Program-made: the position numbers and the translations under genes | In this document: in pieces, positions 32,561 through 44,734 of the stretch | How positions within the stretch are numbered: position 1 is the first letter of the stretch | How the letters are laid out: each line of letters opens with the position of its first letter | Source: Glutinoglossum americanum | Taxonomy: Eukaryota > Ascomycota > Geoglossomycetes > Geoglossales > Geoglossaceae | Direction of reading: 5' to 3' | Length of the DNA: 64,000 bases | Assembly: GCA_020080175.1 (NCBI GenBank) | Contig: JAGHQL010000062.1 | Coordinates: forward strand, 1-64,000 | Notes under the pieces: generated by a model | The model's database searches: none | What the model saw: the letters and a program-made list of their open reading frames with translations, nothing else | What the model was told of the DNA's origin: nothing

Positions 32561-35452
32561 TTACTTCTTGAGGCCATTCTGTGCCTCAGCCAAGAAATCC
32601 TCATCGCTCGCATCAAGTACATCGTACTCGTCGTCAGTCAGGAAACTGACATCATCCTCGTCATCATCGTCCAGGCTAGCCACCTCGCTCAGCATTTCAT
32701 CTTGCTCCTCTTTCCTCAGCTGTTCAAGAGGAGAGAAAGAAATGCCGGCATCTGTGGTCGCAGGTGCAGACTCGTGTTGACTCGAAACGGGAGATTCCTT
32801 GTCTAACTTCGGGAAGATCATGGTGTCGGATGCAGAAGACTTCTCTGTCTCCGCAGGTTCTTCATGCGTAGGGAGCACTGCCTTTGAGACATCAACATCG
32901 CACCAGAGCTTGTGCCCAAACCTGATGCCACTTGGGCTGGTGAGACGCCAGTACGAGATGCATTTGCCTTCGCGGTTGGGAGTCCTCATTGATACAGTGA
33001 AGTCGACCCTCTCACCAGCTAGAACGGGGCGATTGAGAGTATTGCTCTCAGAGGCATTGTCAAGATCGATGAAGCTAGACACATGCTCAGGGTCCAATGC
33101 AAGCATGCTGTCGCCACCAACGAACTTCACACTGCAGCCAGCAGGCCAACTACTGGGACCAGGGTTAAGAAGTGTCCACGTTTGCTTGAATACATGATTC
33201 AAGGTGAGCTGGGTGCCATCAGCCACGGCATCGGAGATAAACTCAGCCCGGAGTTCAGCAGCTGTCTCATAACTCGGTGGAGGTGGGGGGGGGGGAAGGG
33301 AAGCTCCTGTCTCTGCCTTAGTGGCAACCTCTTCACTAGGTTTCAAGTCAGCCACCGTCTGGACCTGAGTGGCAGCGTTTGATGAGGGAGCCGCAGGTGT
33401 TGTCTCGGTAGCAGTTGATCTCGTCCTCGCTTGAGTATCACCCATGACGAGCATCTCCTCTCCGTTTTCTCTTTCGCTCAATGTTGTGACGGTAACATTC
33501 TTAACGGGAGTCTTGAACTTGATCAAGGGGTGTGTCCTATTGTGCTTGTTGATAGGGCTAGCCTCACAATTGGCGCAAAAGTCGGTATCGTGGCACACAG
33601 CACACTTATATCTATCTCCGATGACGTAGGTTCGCGTATTCTTGGTCTTGCAGAGGGGCCCGTCACAATAGATACCGTAATGTTTGCCAGTGCAAGACGC
33701 TGGGGTTTTGATTGGTTCGTAAATAGGGACAAAGCGATGGCCAGGGTGAATGAAGCGAGCATTCGCAATGCAGTCAGAGCAGTAATCCCAGTCGGGGCAG
33801 TTGAGGCACTTGTGGCGAACGCCATAGATCGACTATAATGATACATTTCAGTGAATAACTCCCTCGACGACTATTTTGTACAATTGAAGGGGAATACCTT
33901 ATCACAGCCATCGCAGATGGCATAGTGGTGGAGATTCCTCCCAGGGCTAAGAAGAGCCTTAGACAGGCCATCCAGCTTCACATCGTCCGTAGCAGGCTTG
34001 AAATCGTGTCTAGGATGATGCCCATGCTTCATTGAGACGTGGCAGGGGATGCAAAGGTCGTAGTCATCACAAACATTGCAAGTGACAAAGTTGCTATCCG
34101 GAAACACTGATGAAATTGCCCATCAGCATCTTCCTTAAATGAAGAAACTTCAAAGCTTACCTTCAATGCAGGAATTGCAGGTCCTCGTTCGTTCTTCCTC
34201 AGAGTCTTTTTCTTGAGTATTACCGCCATCCTCGGCCTTCATGCTCTTCGGTGCAACCTTCTCAGTAGTGCTAATAACGACCTTTCCGTCGCTCATGATT
34301 CTCTTGATCAACCAATGGTCTTCACTCCCACAGTGGACTCCCCTGTCGACACACTTTTGACAGAGGTCGAAATCACCACCATCGCAGTAACTGCAATGGA
34401 AGTGATAAGTATCTGGAATAGCAACATCACAGGAGTTGCAATAGATTGCATACGATTGCGAGTATCCGTTTGGGTCGGTAAACCCACACATGTAGGGTCC
34501 GCTGTATGTCTTGGGAGGGGGGTTAGGCTGAGTCGATGCTGCCTCCACCGGGAGGGCTCCGATCTTAGTTCGAATAGCCATTTGGCGAGCTTCAGAAACT
34601 TTTTGCAGTTGGGCGAAGAGACCTTCACGCCTCGAATACGGAGGTTGGCAATCGAATTGGGCAGGAGGTTCCCCACCAGTGCTCATAACAGGGATGGTAG
34701 AGGCAGTAGATTGCCTCTTGGTGTCCTCGTCGCAGATGGGACGGATAGCCTCTCGAAACTCGCCCTCGGCGCTCTGCTCTTTAACAGCGTTTACGGCCGC
34801 CTCCTGCACCATAGGCATCAGCAATTCTCCCAGAAGAAGGTGTGGTGTTTCACTCAAGGTATGGGGAACTTGAGCACTAACAAATGTCTGAACAGTTGCG
34901 CTACATGGAACATGCAGGCTCACCCTGCTTGAATAGGGTGGCGGCTGACTGTATTGTTTAGGTACCTCTGTAGGTCCCGCTTCCTCATTACTCGCATCAC
35001 TGATGAGAGTAGCCCTAATGCGAAGCTTAAGCTTTGCTTTGGCTGCACGGTAAAGCTGCTTATAGACTGATGGATTATTCTCATCAAGGACAATGTAAGC
35101 CGCGGCACTATCAGAGTAGCGTTCGAACACAACAGCTTGGGTAGGAGGGATGGCTAGGAGAAGACGGAGCTTTAATCACGATAAGTCAGCCAATCAAACT
35201 ATCAAATATAGATGTATGTCACGGCAAAAACGTGTGTGAAGTAGATTGGCGTCTTGCGAGCCGACTACCACTGCGTCACGCCTTGCCGAGCTGACGCAGC
35301 AAGGCCTCGGTGATCAAAGAGATACGTACCCTCTGCGAAAAGACGTTAGCACCCAAATCCCTAAGTGCGAGCTTGAATCTCCTATTGCTGCCGTTGATCG
35401 CGACTTTGACAGTAATGAGGGTCTCTGGGTTTGTTGCGTTGTTGGTCGCCAT
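32561..35452 (-). CDS. NBR1-type selective autophagy receptor (PB1, four ZZ, FW domain, LIR)
   Basis: Four exons (35452-35330, 35169-34161, 34106-33898, 33832-32561) give 870 residues. Residues 1 to about 95 look like a PB1 domain (ITVKVAINGSNRRFKLALRD ... YIVLDENNPSVYKQLYRAAK). Four ZZ zinc fingers follow, starting near residues 285, 372, 440 and 500 (CNSCDVAIPD; CNSCIEVFPDSN; CDGCDKSIYGVRHKC; CDGPLCKTKNTRTYV). An NBR1/FW domain spans about 642-763, with its four tryptophans at W666, W676, W742 and W757. At the C terminus an acidic tail holds YDVL (850-853), a canonical Atg8-binding LIR flanked by Asp/Glu. NBR1 proteins link cargo to Atg8; in fission yeast Nbr1 carries vacuolar hydrolases by an ESCRT route. 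No UBA domain is visible, unlike animal NBR1 and p62. The multiple ZZ domains fit the fungal type. Confidence 0.93.
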
Positions 35453-36920
35453 GATGAGTGTCGGTGAGCCGTGTGCCTCTGTGCTGTGGTTGCGTCAGCT
35501 TAAGAACCGACCGCCTCACTTCAAAGAAGCTTGTGAAGCTCGCATACAATAGATCTCTGAGGATTTTGGCCGAACGATGAAGCTGCGTTAAGCTTCAAGC
35601 GATGAAAACGAAGTCCGAGCGAAATGAGAGGGTAGGACTGGCTTATGTAGTTTGGTTGAGAGGTAGGGGACGATGGATGAGGGCGAGTTGGGGGGTTAAG
35701 CAGGCGACGCAGCAAGTGAAGTGGGGAAGAAGCTGGAACTCGCCTTCAAGAGGCGCGAGCGCTGTCTGCCTAGAGGAACCCGTGACACAGCCAATCCGCA
35801 CTCGCCTCACAATTCACTAGTACCGATTTCGTACCACGCAACACGCAAGCAATGTCCCATTAACCTTAGGTACCCGCTCATCGGCCTTTAGAAGATGATG
35901 GAATGCGGCGCAAAAGCTGAGAAAGCTGTGCCTACCGTGAGTAATCCTTTTTCGGGCTTTTGCCGCTGCTTGCACTGTGCGGCTCCGGCCCCTGTCACCA
36001 ACGATGATTTGATGAATTCCAAGACCGTCCCGTACGACAACAGCTGACTTTCCCGAATGCACTTGCGCTTACATTTCGTGGACCCGGAGGCTCAACCAGG
36101 CAAATCTTCACTCGCCAAGCGTGCAGCTCTGAAACGGCATGGCCTGTTAGTCCGTTGATTCGGCGGAATTATTGGAATTCCCCGAAGGCAACCAATTTCC
36201 ATTACGGAGTTGTCGTCACCACCAGCCGTCACGCTCGTACCAGTTGCAATCCGCTTCGCCCTTTCGCTAATAATAAGTTATTCATTTCTATTGGTACTTC
36301 TATCCTCACTCCGGCCCATTGCCGATATCAGCATGACCGAGAAAGATGGATTGGTTGACCAATATACAAACAAGGGCATCCTGTTTGATCTACATACTTC
36401 CACAAACAACTGCAAACGCTATAGTTGAAAAGTTGTGCGACCCGATGCAGTGCAGAACGGGGTAAAATAGGCAGCTCAGAGATTTGATTGTGGATGACCA
36501 GAGAGCGGATATTGGCGGGATTCACTTTTACTCGCCAAAAGAAAAACATTTGCCACGATGTCTAAAGCACAAAGCCCCGAGCCGAGTTTAGTTTGCGTCA
36601 GACTGATTAAAAGAGGTTTGAAACTAATGCCCTTAAGAAACTACAGTTTTTTGGTTTTCAATTTACCCCACGCCTTGCTAAAGCGGAGAGCAGACAGAAA
36701 AATGTGAGCAATATCATGCAAGGGCGAAGAAAAATCATCCACCCCGGCGTCGCCAGTGCAAAATAACGACGTACCGTAAATAGTATATATGAGACATCGC
36801 TGAACGAAGAAATGCAGAGGCACCTCCAAAAAAAAAAGGAGCAATCGGGAGGGAAGAACGGCCGATAAGGACCAAACCCCTTTTGTGAAAGAAAGTCACC
36901 AACAAGCGCTACTCGGACCA
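35453..36920. other. 1.5 kb intergenic region
   Basis: It lies between two minus-strand genes and should hold the NBR1 promoter and the 3' UTR of the Barentsz-like gene. Small ORFs (36155-36358, 36210-36428 and antisense ones) overlap in different frames and have no recognisable feature. Confidence 0.45.
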
Positions 36921-39133
36921 TCATTGCTGACCGTAGTATGCTCCCCCTTGGCCCGGCTGTGGGTAATAATAGACGTCCGGGCTTGGGGTCATCATCCCGC
37001 CCATGCCTACAACTCCACCAGGCTGCGGCGGCGGGAGAGCGTACCCAGCGGGAGGATATGCTCCCGCAGCGCCCGTATAAAATTGGGACGAATCGTAATA
37101 ATAAACCATTCCATTGCTCTCTTGTGCAACTGTGTTCCCTTGCCCTGTCGGTTGCGTTGCTGGTGGACCACTCACAGTCGGAACGGGCACAAGGTAAGTA
37201 TTCTGCTGTGGACTTGGCACAAATACGGGCGCTGAGACAGCCGTCGAGGCGATGGCGGCGCTGTAAGGAGGCGGCCGTGGGTCCGGGATTTGGTAGTAGT
37301 AGGCGGCCTGTGGGAGTATGGCTGGTTGTGGGTAAAACTGTTGGTGTTGGTAAGGCACCGGCTGGAAAGGGCGTGCGTGTATAGCGCTCTCTGGGATATG
37401 AGAGAGAGGAGTCCCAGTAGAGGCGTGGCCAGGATATGACGGCTGTCTAGAGTGAGGGTTGTAGACGGTAGGGTCTTGGGGATAAGCGTGGCCGTTTGGC
37501 TGGGATGGCACCTGCTGGTGGAATGGTTGCTGTTTTTGTTGCGGAATGGGTAGTGAGTGAGTAGCCGGTGATTCGATGTCCGCCACAGACACTGCCTTTT
37601 GAGGGCGGGGTTGGTGCATGGGTATTGGCACGGGGCGATTTTCGCGATAGGTAGGCTTTTGAGGGGGCGGATAGGGTTGACTGTAGTGAGACTTGGGTGC
37701 CGGTCCAGCCGGGATGGCTACGCTTCCCTGGTGGTCCATATTCGTTGTCTCCTGTAATGACTGCTGGGTTCGGCCGGTAACCGAAGGTGGCAGTTTAACT
37801 ACTGGCTTGCTAGAGTCGGGCAGGCCGTAGTGTCGAGATGCGGCGGATCCTGTAGGTGAGATGACATTTTCTCGGTGCAACTCATGGGCAAGTGACGATC
37901 GCCGGCTCATCGCCACGCTAGGAGTATAATTGCTTCCACCGTACACGCTCGTCCTCCGGCTACCATATCCGCTATAAACCCCGAAGCTTGGCTTGCCTCT
38001 TCCCCGTCCGAAACCTTGCTGGTTAGGTCTTTGGGCTCTTGGAATAAAGATAAATGATCTATCGGGAGCGGGGTAGATATATCGCACAGGTTGGTCTGGC
38101 AAAGAAATGCGCACCGGCTTATCCCTCCTCAATGGCGGCCGGTGATGTGGTAGGCGGGTGTACTGCTTTACAGGCACACCAGAGAATATGATGGAATCGC
38201 GCATACCGGCTATAAAGACCCGGATCTGAATATTTCCAATGTGAGTTGTCTTCGACAGCGATCGATTTGGAGGTTGAGATTTGGGAGCGAAAGGAATGTT
38301 CTTAGAAGCATGGCTTGGCGCAGAATTTTCGAACGGGGACGGTTGTGAAGGGCGTGCATCAGCCTCAGCGACAGTCTCATGCATGTCGTGGGCCCATGGT
38401 GATTGTGTTGCCTCGCTAGCATGTTCCATTTGACTATTAAATTCGAGTTAGAAACCGCAGCTATCCGGTTATTCATTGTATTGGTAAAGAGGGGTACCTA
38501 CTTTGCCGGTGAGTATGGACCTCCAATAGCACCTCTACCACGTCCTCTTCCTCTCCCAAACGGTCGAAATCCATTTGCAGCAGGCCCAGCATGGCGGTGG
38601 TCATGCATGAAAAAGGCCCCACGATTTGGCACGAAGGCTGGATCTGCATCACGACGCTTCTTGTACTCTTCGTGCTCCCGCCGTCGCTTCTCAGATGGCG
38701 TCTCATTCTTCAACCCTTCGGGTTGAGCTTGCTGCACCGCTTGTGATGCCACATCCATATCTTCCGTCATGTCCTCGAAATTTATCTCCTCCGCTTCTAT
38801 CTGGTCCCCAGATATCTTCAAGCCGTTCATCATCGCCTCTGTATCCCCTCCTACACACGTAAGAGGATCGTGAAATACAGAAGGTACCCTTGGACCAGCC
38901 CCATTGACTACCTTGACGTGCCCATTCGTTGTTGCGGCCCCCATTCCGTTGGCATCCTCTCCAGCAATCTCACTTGTATCACTTCCATCCATATCCTCCT
39001 CATCCTCTTCGCTGTGGACAGACGTCTCGCTCATGGAATCATCTTCTAACTCCACGGTGTCAAGTCCCCCTTCTTCTTCACCATCATCCTCAACACGTCT
39101 CCTGCTTGCTAGAAGGTTCTTGCGAGGTCCCAT
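36921..39133 (-). CDS. Barentsz/CASC3-like protein (Btz domain)
   Basis: Two exons (39133-38502, 38433-36921; 68-nt intron) give 714 residues. The N-terminal part is acidic. Residues 150-180 carry the first half of the Btz/SELOR motif (REHEEYKKRRDADP, FVPNRGAFFMHDHR), then an RG-rich stretch (GRGRGRGRG). The second half, PWAHDM (Trp 224), follows just after the intron. In animals this segment clamps eIF4A-III, with an aromatic side chain contacting RNA, as part of the exon junction complex. The remaining 450 residues are Pro/Gln/Tyr-rich and disordered-looking (many PxxQPY, HQQ stretches). The family call rests on the Btz motif; the function of fungal members is poorly known, and whether a full exon junction complex exists here is inferred. 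Confidence 0.8.
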
Positions 39134-40943
39134 AGCGTCAAGCAGATATATGTTATATCGTTGGAGAATGGTTGGAATGCGAGGCCGCCGGGTCCAAAGG
39201 GGGCGAATCGAGGGTTTTTGTTGCAGTGATGGCCTTTATGCGGATAGGCTCGGATATGGCTTCCGAAAGACGTAGGGACTGAGCAGGTGGCGCCGAAATT
39301 CTGGGCGAAGGTTGCCTGGAAGTGAATTCGGGTAATAAGTGGAGGTGGTGTAGTTTTTACTTAAACCTTTGGGGCTGCAAAAAAGAACGCGGTCATGTCA
39401 TCAATCCTGTCGCTTACCTAACCCAAAACCAGTCAAAGTGGGAAAAGTTCAACCTCTTCGAGCCGAAAGACACCACCCAGTTCACACAAGATGTTTTTAT
39501 ATCGTTGAACCAACGCGATGGCGGCTTCTAATCCCGGCCGTTAGCACCGCCCAAAACTCATGAGCTATCCCAATAGCCAATAAATTAATTTTGCCGCAAA
39601 GGGTGCAGAATGCACCACAAACCGGTGAATCAAAGCCAGATGACGTGGCGGACCGGCCTCCCGCTACAAGTGTTGCGTGATGCTCGATGAAGATGCGGGT
39701 ACAGGGTGAGCAGCGCAAGTGATAAGGCCACAACGGTAGATGCGATTGCGGTGGTAGACGATGTAGTCGAAGGGTTACCACAGCCTTTGCGCTTGTTTAC
39801 CGAAGCCGATGCAAGCAATCTGGATTGTGATGCTTAAGATATTGGAGGATTGAGAATAAGTTCATTCAGGCTACCGCTGGAGAACACACGGGAGAGAAGT
39901 TACCCTGGAAACAATTGAACGAAATAACCCCGAATAGCTTAATTCACTAAGCAGGAAGTCGGTGAATTGACCCGGCTTGCCTTGGCCTAAATGGGTTGGA
40001 ATCTATCGTACTCTTGCTCGGCTCGCCGGAAGCTTACAATCAGGACAATAAGGAATAAGGGTTAGATGAACAGAGATAGAAGACTGGATGACCCAATCAA
40101 ACACCTCTGGACCGACAAGATCGGCGCCGCCTCGAGGAAGGTTGCATGTATTCGCACGGAAGACAAGACGAAAGTGATGATGACCAAAGCCTCAGCACTA
40201 CGACACATGCGCAACAACCTCCAGAACGTGCAAGATGCGGGGTATATCTTCCGGGCCTTTAGATACTTTGAGTGGGTGGAATGGCTATTCACTCTTGCTG
40301 ATTGCCCCACGGGTTTAGTGGAAAGAAAGTGAGAAGACCATTCGCATTTACTTGCACCGTGGGCCAAACTTTAGGTGTATGATGAAATTGAGCTATTTGC
40401 ACCCTACTACGACTTCGTACATCGCACCACCCTAACAGAATATCATAGAGTCAAGTACAAGTTGTACTATAAAACGTAAGCTCGATATACTCATCAAACC
40501 AGCTCAGACACTATCCAGCTGTTTAGCACTCTCCCGTATTGGCCATAATGCACGTCGCTCTTATGATCAAATCTTATTCAATCTCCCGAGCACCAGGAAA
40601 TTCATAGGCCAGAGGAGGCCTAGCTCAAATGGAAGCTTCCGGTGAAGAATGGCGGACTATCTCGAATACTGTAATGACAGATAACAATAAGCCCTAAGAT
40701 TAACGGCTTAAGTGGTTTTCTTTGGTATTTGAGATTCTGAAGGCTGAAGTATGGACGATATCCTTTGGATTTGGGTTGGTACAGAGGGTTCTACGGATGC
40801 TACGGATGCTAAGGGGGTCAAGCACTAAAGGGTGGGTTCAGTGTCTTTGAACGGCCTCGCAGGGTCCGCTTTAAAGCTATTTTGTGAAGAGAGGCGTAAA
40901 CATCTATTCCACAAGATTCATAGACCAGCTCTAAATATTCTTT
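39134..40943. other. 1.8 kb intergenic region
   Basis: It holds the Barentsz-like promoter and the Nop13 3' flank. An 88-codon ORF at 40066-40332 (+) has ordinary-looking composition and no known motif; a minus-strand ORF lies antisense over it, so neither is called. A short direct repeat of CTACGGATG occurs around 40794-40812. Confidence 0.4.
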
Positions 40944-42200
40944 TCAGTCATCAAAAGTAATTTTCGTCCCTTTACTCTGAACAATCCCACCAGTCTTTCT
41001 CTGCGCGTTCGCCAAAGCCGCCCCAGGCCTGATTGTCCTCGCATCGACTTTCCTCGGTGCTCTCACAAATCTCTCCGGTCTCTCCTTTCCATCGAAATTC
41101 TTCCTAGGTGGTGGCTTAGAGGGTTCCGATATATCAGCAGCGGCTGATTCTCCATCAACCTCCGCAAAATCTGGGCCCGTTGCATCTGCATGTTTCATTG
41201 CAGTCATCTTAACCGTCCCACCTTTCCCGAAGCGCTTCTTATATCTTACGACTTTGTCCTCCGCAAACTCCATTCGTAATGCACGGCCCCTAATTCTGTT
41301 AACCCACCACTTCCTCATACGGTTACCCTTCTCCTCGTTCTCCCTCTCCCCATTTGACCCTCCAGTTGCTTCAGTATCCTCGCTCTCTTCTTCCTCCATG
41401 ATAGGCACCTTTACCCACCCCCTCACTGCTGCTTCTGCCGCCTCCAAATCCTCAAACTCTACCAGCGCAAAGCCTTTGCACTTCCCTGAGTCCTCAAATG
41501 TGGCCACAAACACGGTCTTAACCTCTCCACAACGGCCAAAATGTTCCCTGAGATCCTCCTCCGTAGTGTCGAAACTTAAATTTCCGACAAATATCTTCTT
41601 GCTTGATGGTTTACCGCCCTTCACTGCCCCCGAATCTCTAGCCAAAGTAGCATCATTTGCCTTCTCTGGCCGGCCTTCAAAAGATTTAGCATTCTTGATT
41701 AAGACACGACGGCCGGAAATCAGCGTCTCGCTCAGTTCCAATGCCTCGTTTAGCACAGACTCGGCGGAAAGGTCGACATATGCGAAGCCTTTATTCTGTG
41801 GCTTGAGCTTCCGCGCCGGATGAATAGCGCCTGGACCATTAGGCAGTGGAAGGTGCACTCTTGTAATCTGGTCATCCGTGATCGAAGAGTTCTCTGTCAA
41901 AAATTTGCGCAGATCCACCTTTGTGAACGAGAAGGGGAGGTTTCCGATCCAGATACCGTGATCTGATCTCTTCGTTTTCTTGTTGTCTCCGTCAGAATCT
42001 AGATCCGAAGCAAGAGCACCGTTCTTCTTGGTAGGCTTGGAAGCAGTTGTGCTAATTGGTTTGCCTTTCTTAGCTCGCCGTAGTGCCCTTTTTGATGGCG
42101 GTTCCGGGGCTGTTACGTCCACTTCTATTTCCTCCATCGGCATGCTTTCCCTCTTGCGTTTTTTAGTCGGGCCTGCATCTTGACTCGTTTCCGTTTCCAT
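40944..42200 (-). CDS. NOP13: Nucleolar RNA-binding protein Nop13
   Basis: A single exon of 418 residues from the ATG at 42200. The frame reads further back to a stop with no other ATG, so this is the only usable start without an upstream exon. A Lys/Arg-rich acidic-basic N terminus (TKKRKRES, KRALRRAKKGK) looks like a nucleolar signal. Two RRMs follow: RRM1 about 82-168 (GIWIGNLPFSF ... NKGFAYVDL) and RRM2 about 203-290 (KKIFVGNLSFDTTEEDL ... CKGFALVEF). RNP1 and RNP2 aromatic residues are in place. An acidic insert (EEEESEDTEATGG) splits the second RRM near its end, followed by MRKWWVNRIRGRALRMEFAE. Nop13 is a pre-ribosomal factor related to Nop12. The tail is basic. The gene is head to head with IEC3. 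Confidence 0.88.
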   Translation of the reverse strand: METETSQDAGPTKKRKRESMPMEEIEVDVTAPEPPSKRALRRAKKGKPISTTASKPTKKNGALASDLDSDGDNKKTKRSDHGIWIGNLPFSFTKVDLRKFLTENSSITDDQITRVHLPLPNGPGAIHPARKLKPQNKGFAYVDLSAESVLNEALELSETLISGRRVLIKNAKSFEGRPEKANDATLARDSGAVKGGKPSSKKIFVGNLSFDTTEEDLREHFGRCGEVKTVFVATFEDSGKCKGFALVEFEDLEAAEAAVRGWVKVPIMEEEESEDTEATGGSNGERENEEKGNRMRKWWVNRIRGRALRMEFAEDKVVRYKKRFGKGGTVKMTAMKHADATGPDFAEVDGESAAADISEPSKPPPRKNFDGKERPERFVRAPRKVDARTIRPGAALANAQRKTGGIVQSKGTKITFDD

Positions 42201-42509
42201 ATCAATGTTTGTGGAGGGCTGCACAACAGCGGTGATTCCACTAGAAGGGGCCTTAGGAATATTTTTCGCTCCTCTCCTCTCCTTCTCTGGTTTTAAACCT
42301 GTAGTTGTTGCAATTGCTTTGGATCTGGAGATCCTCTAGGTGGCTATCAAGATTGTGTGAATTGCGAGTGGAAGAAAAAAGGAAGGTCTCGGTTCCATAT
42401 GCACGCCAAACCAAAAACGGATTAATAAATTTACTTCGCCGCCTCAAGAGGAACGCCTCGTCGCGAAGCTGATACCCTGTCAAACTACAACATCGCCATC
42501 CACCCGAAT
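42201..42509. promoter_or_regulatory. Divergent intergenic region, NOP13 / IEC3
   Basis: 309 bases between two outward-facing starts. I looked for the ribosome-biogenesis motifs known from yeast (PAC, RRPE) and saw no good match. Confidence 0.5.
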
Positions 42510-43803
42510 ATGGCATTCGAAGCTCTAGCAGCGGTTCCCGGAGGGGGCCTATCTATGGAGCCTCCAGAGCCAGTCGAGGCAAAAACTACATACAAGTCCT
42601 ACAGGTCTGGTCAAAACCTCCTAACCTTGACTTTAGTGAGCGCTAACTCGATCGGAGAACAGGAAAAAGTTTCGCAAGATGAAACTCCAGTTTGACCATG
42701 TTATGAGGGAAAGCGAATCACTATTCAAAGAGGAGCGAAGAGCAAGTGAGACCGTACGAAGATTAGCACAGGAGAATGAGTATTCCACACTTTTAATGAC
42801 ACCTTGGATAACTTGTTCCTGTTAATAATGATGTTACAGCCAACTTCTCGAGCTTCTTCTCGACATTAACGACTCCGACCACATTCCTCCTCACCACCGA
42901 TTTGACCTCGGCTCTCCAGTATCATCCCCCCTCCCTTCACATGCTGTCCCTAGCCTCGAATACGACGAAGGAAGCGACTCCGCTAGGTCCTACGACTCCG
43001 ATGCTGCGCGTAATGCTTTGGAGGAAGCCCGAGAGGAACTCGTCGCCGGTGAAATCCCCCCAGAATCCTACGACCAGCTCCGTGCCCACTGGGAGTCTAA
43101 GGCTGCGAAAAAACATTGCAGAGGCCGTGCGGTACCTAAGCCATTTCACGCAATCCTCTCGACACCCCATACCTCCCTACCTGTTAACCAGGAGGACTTA
43201 CCGGAAGACCTCCACTCTCCCGGCCTGACAAGCACCCTCTTCCACCCCCCCTTTCTCATTACCCCAACGCTGGAAGAAGACTATCTCTATACGTTGGACG
43301 CTTCACTTAGCACATCGCCCCCGATAATCCCCCGTCACCTTAGCACGCAAGCTACCACCGCTACCAACCAAGTCAGCAGCAAAACAGCCGATCGCGACCT
43401 CCAAACACGCAATCCCGTTTCTGTGTATAACTGGTTACGACGCCATCAGCCGCAAGTCTTTCTACAGGACAATGAACATGCAGGCGGCGATGGCACAAGC
43501 AGCACGAAGTCCGGACCCACGGGACGTTCGGCACATCCGAGAGGTGCAAAGGAGACCCCGAAGAGAGTTGGCGTCAAAACCGAGACGAATGAGGACGAGG
43601 ATTGGAGTGTCATGGAACAGCCTGGTATGCCCGCTGTAAGGAGGGCTAGCGGCGTGATGAAGAGAAAGAGGGGCGACGATGACCCAGGCTATAGGCCAAA
43701 GGGGGGATCGAGCCGGGCATCGACAAAACGGAAGAGGGAAGATGGTGGTTCGGGACAGGGCAAGAAAGTAAGGAAAATATATGCGGTGTCAAATGGGACT
43801 TAG
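42510..43803 (+). CDS. INO80 complex subunit IEC3-like
   Basis: Three exons (42510-42604, 42663-42779, 42840-43803) give 391 residues. The conserved region appears only after splicing: TTYKSYRKKFRKMKLQFDHV, MRESESLFKEERRASETVRR, then LAQENDQLLELLLDIND, a helical, charged segment with heptad character. This is the pattern of the fungal IEC3 subunit of the INO80 remodelling complex. The central part has short acidic helices (YDSDAARNALEEAREELVAG), and the C terminus is basic (KRKRGDDD, KRKREDGG, GKKVRKIY) and likely nuclear. INO80 slides nucleosomes and removes H2A.Z; Iec3 is a small accessory subunit whose own activity is unknown. The exon 2 donor (GA|GTATTC) is weak but fixed by phase and by the END motif it creates. 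Confidence 0.8.
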
Positions 43804-44734
43804 CCAAGTCTCTAGGTTCGGCGTTCACGGGTTGGGTCGGATGAGATTGGATTTCCGTTCAAGAGCCGTTATTCTTATGTATCACCACGCATCCTTGATT
43901 TCTTCTTATCATGATCCGGCATTTTATAACAAAGACGCTATGTACCACCAATCTTCAACAGTAGCTTGGCGATTAGCAGACAGCCTCTAGTCCTACTCGC
44001 AGCGATATGAACCGACGGCTGTCTAGCTCGACGGCCGACGGTCACGTATCCTCCAGCTGCATAAGATTTCCACCATATTTTATCAGATCTCCCTTTTTAG
44101 ATTCTATGATTGAGTTAACCACCATCATACGACAGGGAAAGGTTTAATACAGGCATTTCATGGTGAATAATGGGTGGATGTTACCTGGGGCCAAGTTCCA
44201 TTTTAGTGCTAGCTAGTAGTAAACAAAAAAGGGTGCACAGCAAGCAGTATAGATGATGGCTCATTTTGGACGGAAGAGCCCTATCGCGATTTCCAAGAGA
44301 CTCCATATATTTTCTCATTTCTCTTGTCGGGACAGCTGTATTAACTCCACCCCACCGAATCGCTGTCACTACTGACCCCCATCATCGCCCCACCATATAG
44401 GTAGGTATGGAAGAAGTGAAAAGCTCGATTTTACTCGCCGTCGTTGCGTTGGATCCAAGTGCACGGTCCCAAAATCTTACCGCGGTATGCGAAGCTAGTG
44501 ATGAGGCCATTTTTCAATTACGGAATATCAGAGGTACACCTGCATCTCCAATATTTATGTAGTCCATGGGAATATGTGGACTCAATACCTGCTGCTGCTA
44601 GTATTTTGACCTGATACTTGGGCGTTATTTAATCCTGGGCTATTTGAATTAATTCTGCATTCTGTTGGGCTTGGCGCATATTTCCGTCTGGTTGGGGTAT
44701 TTGTGCTGGCTTAAGGGACGCTTATTCTATGGCA
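43804..44734. other. Intergenic, IEC3 3' flank to tRNA
   Basis: About 930 bases with the IEC3 3' UTR and tRNA upstream sequence. Only short featureless ORFs are seen. Confidence 0.5.

Noticed and set aside
40062-40367. 88-aa plus and 101-aa minus ORFs
   Set aside because: Antisense to each other and without family features; a lineage-specific gene cannot be excluded but cannot be supported.
42201-42224. GTG start for NOP13 at 42224
   Set aside because: Fungal nuclear genes start at ATG; the first ATG in frame after the upstream stop is at 42200.
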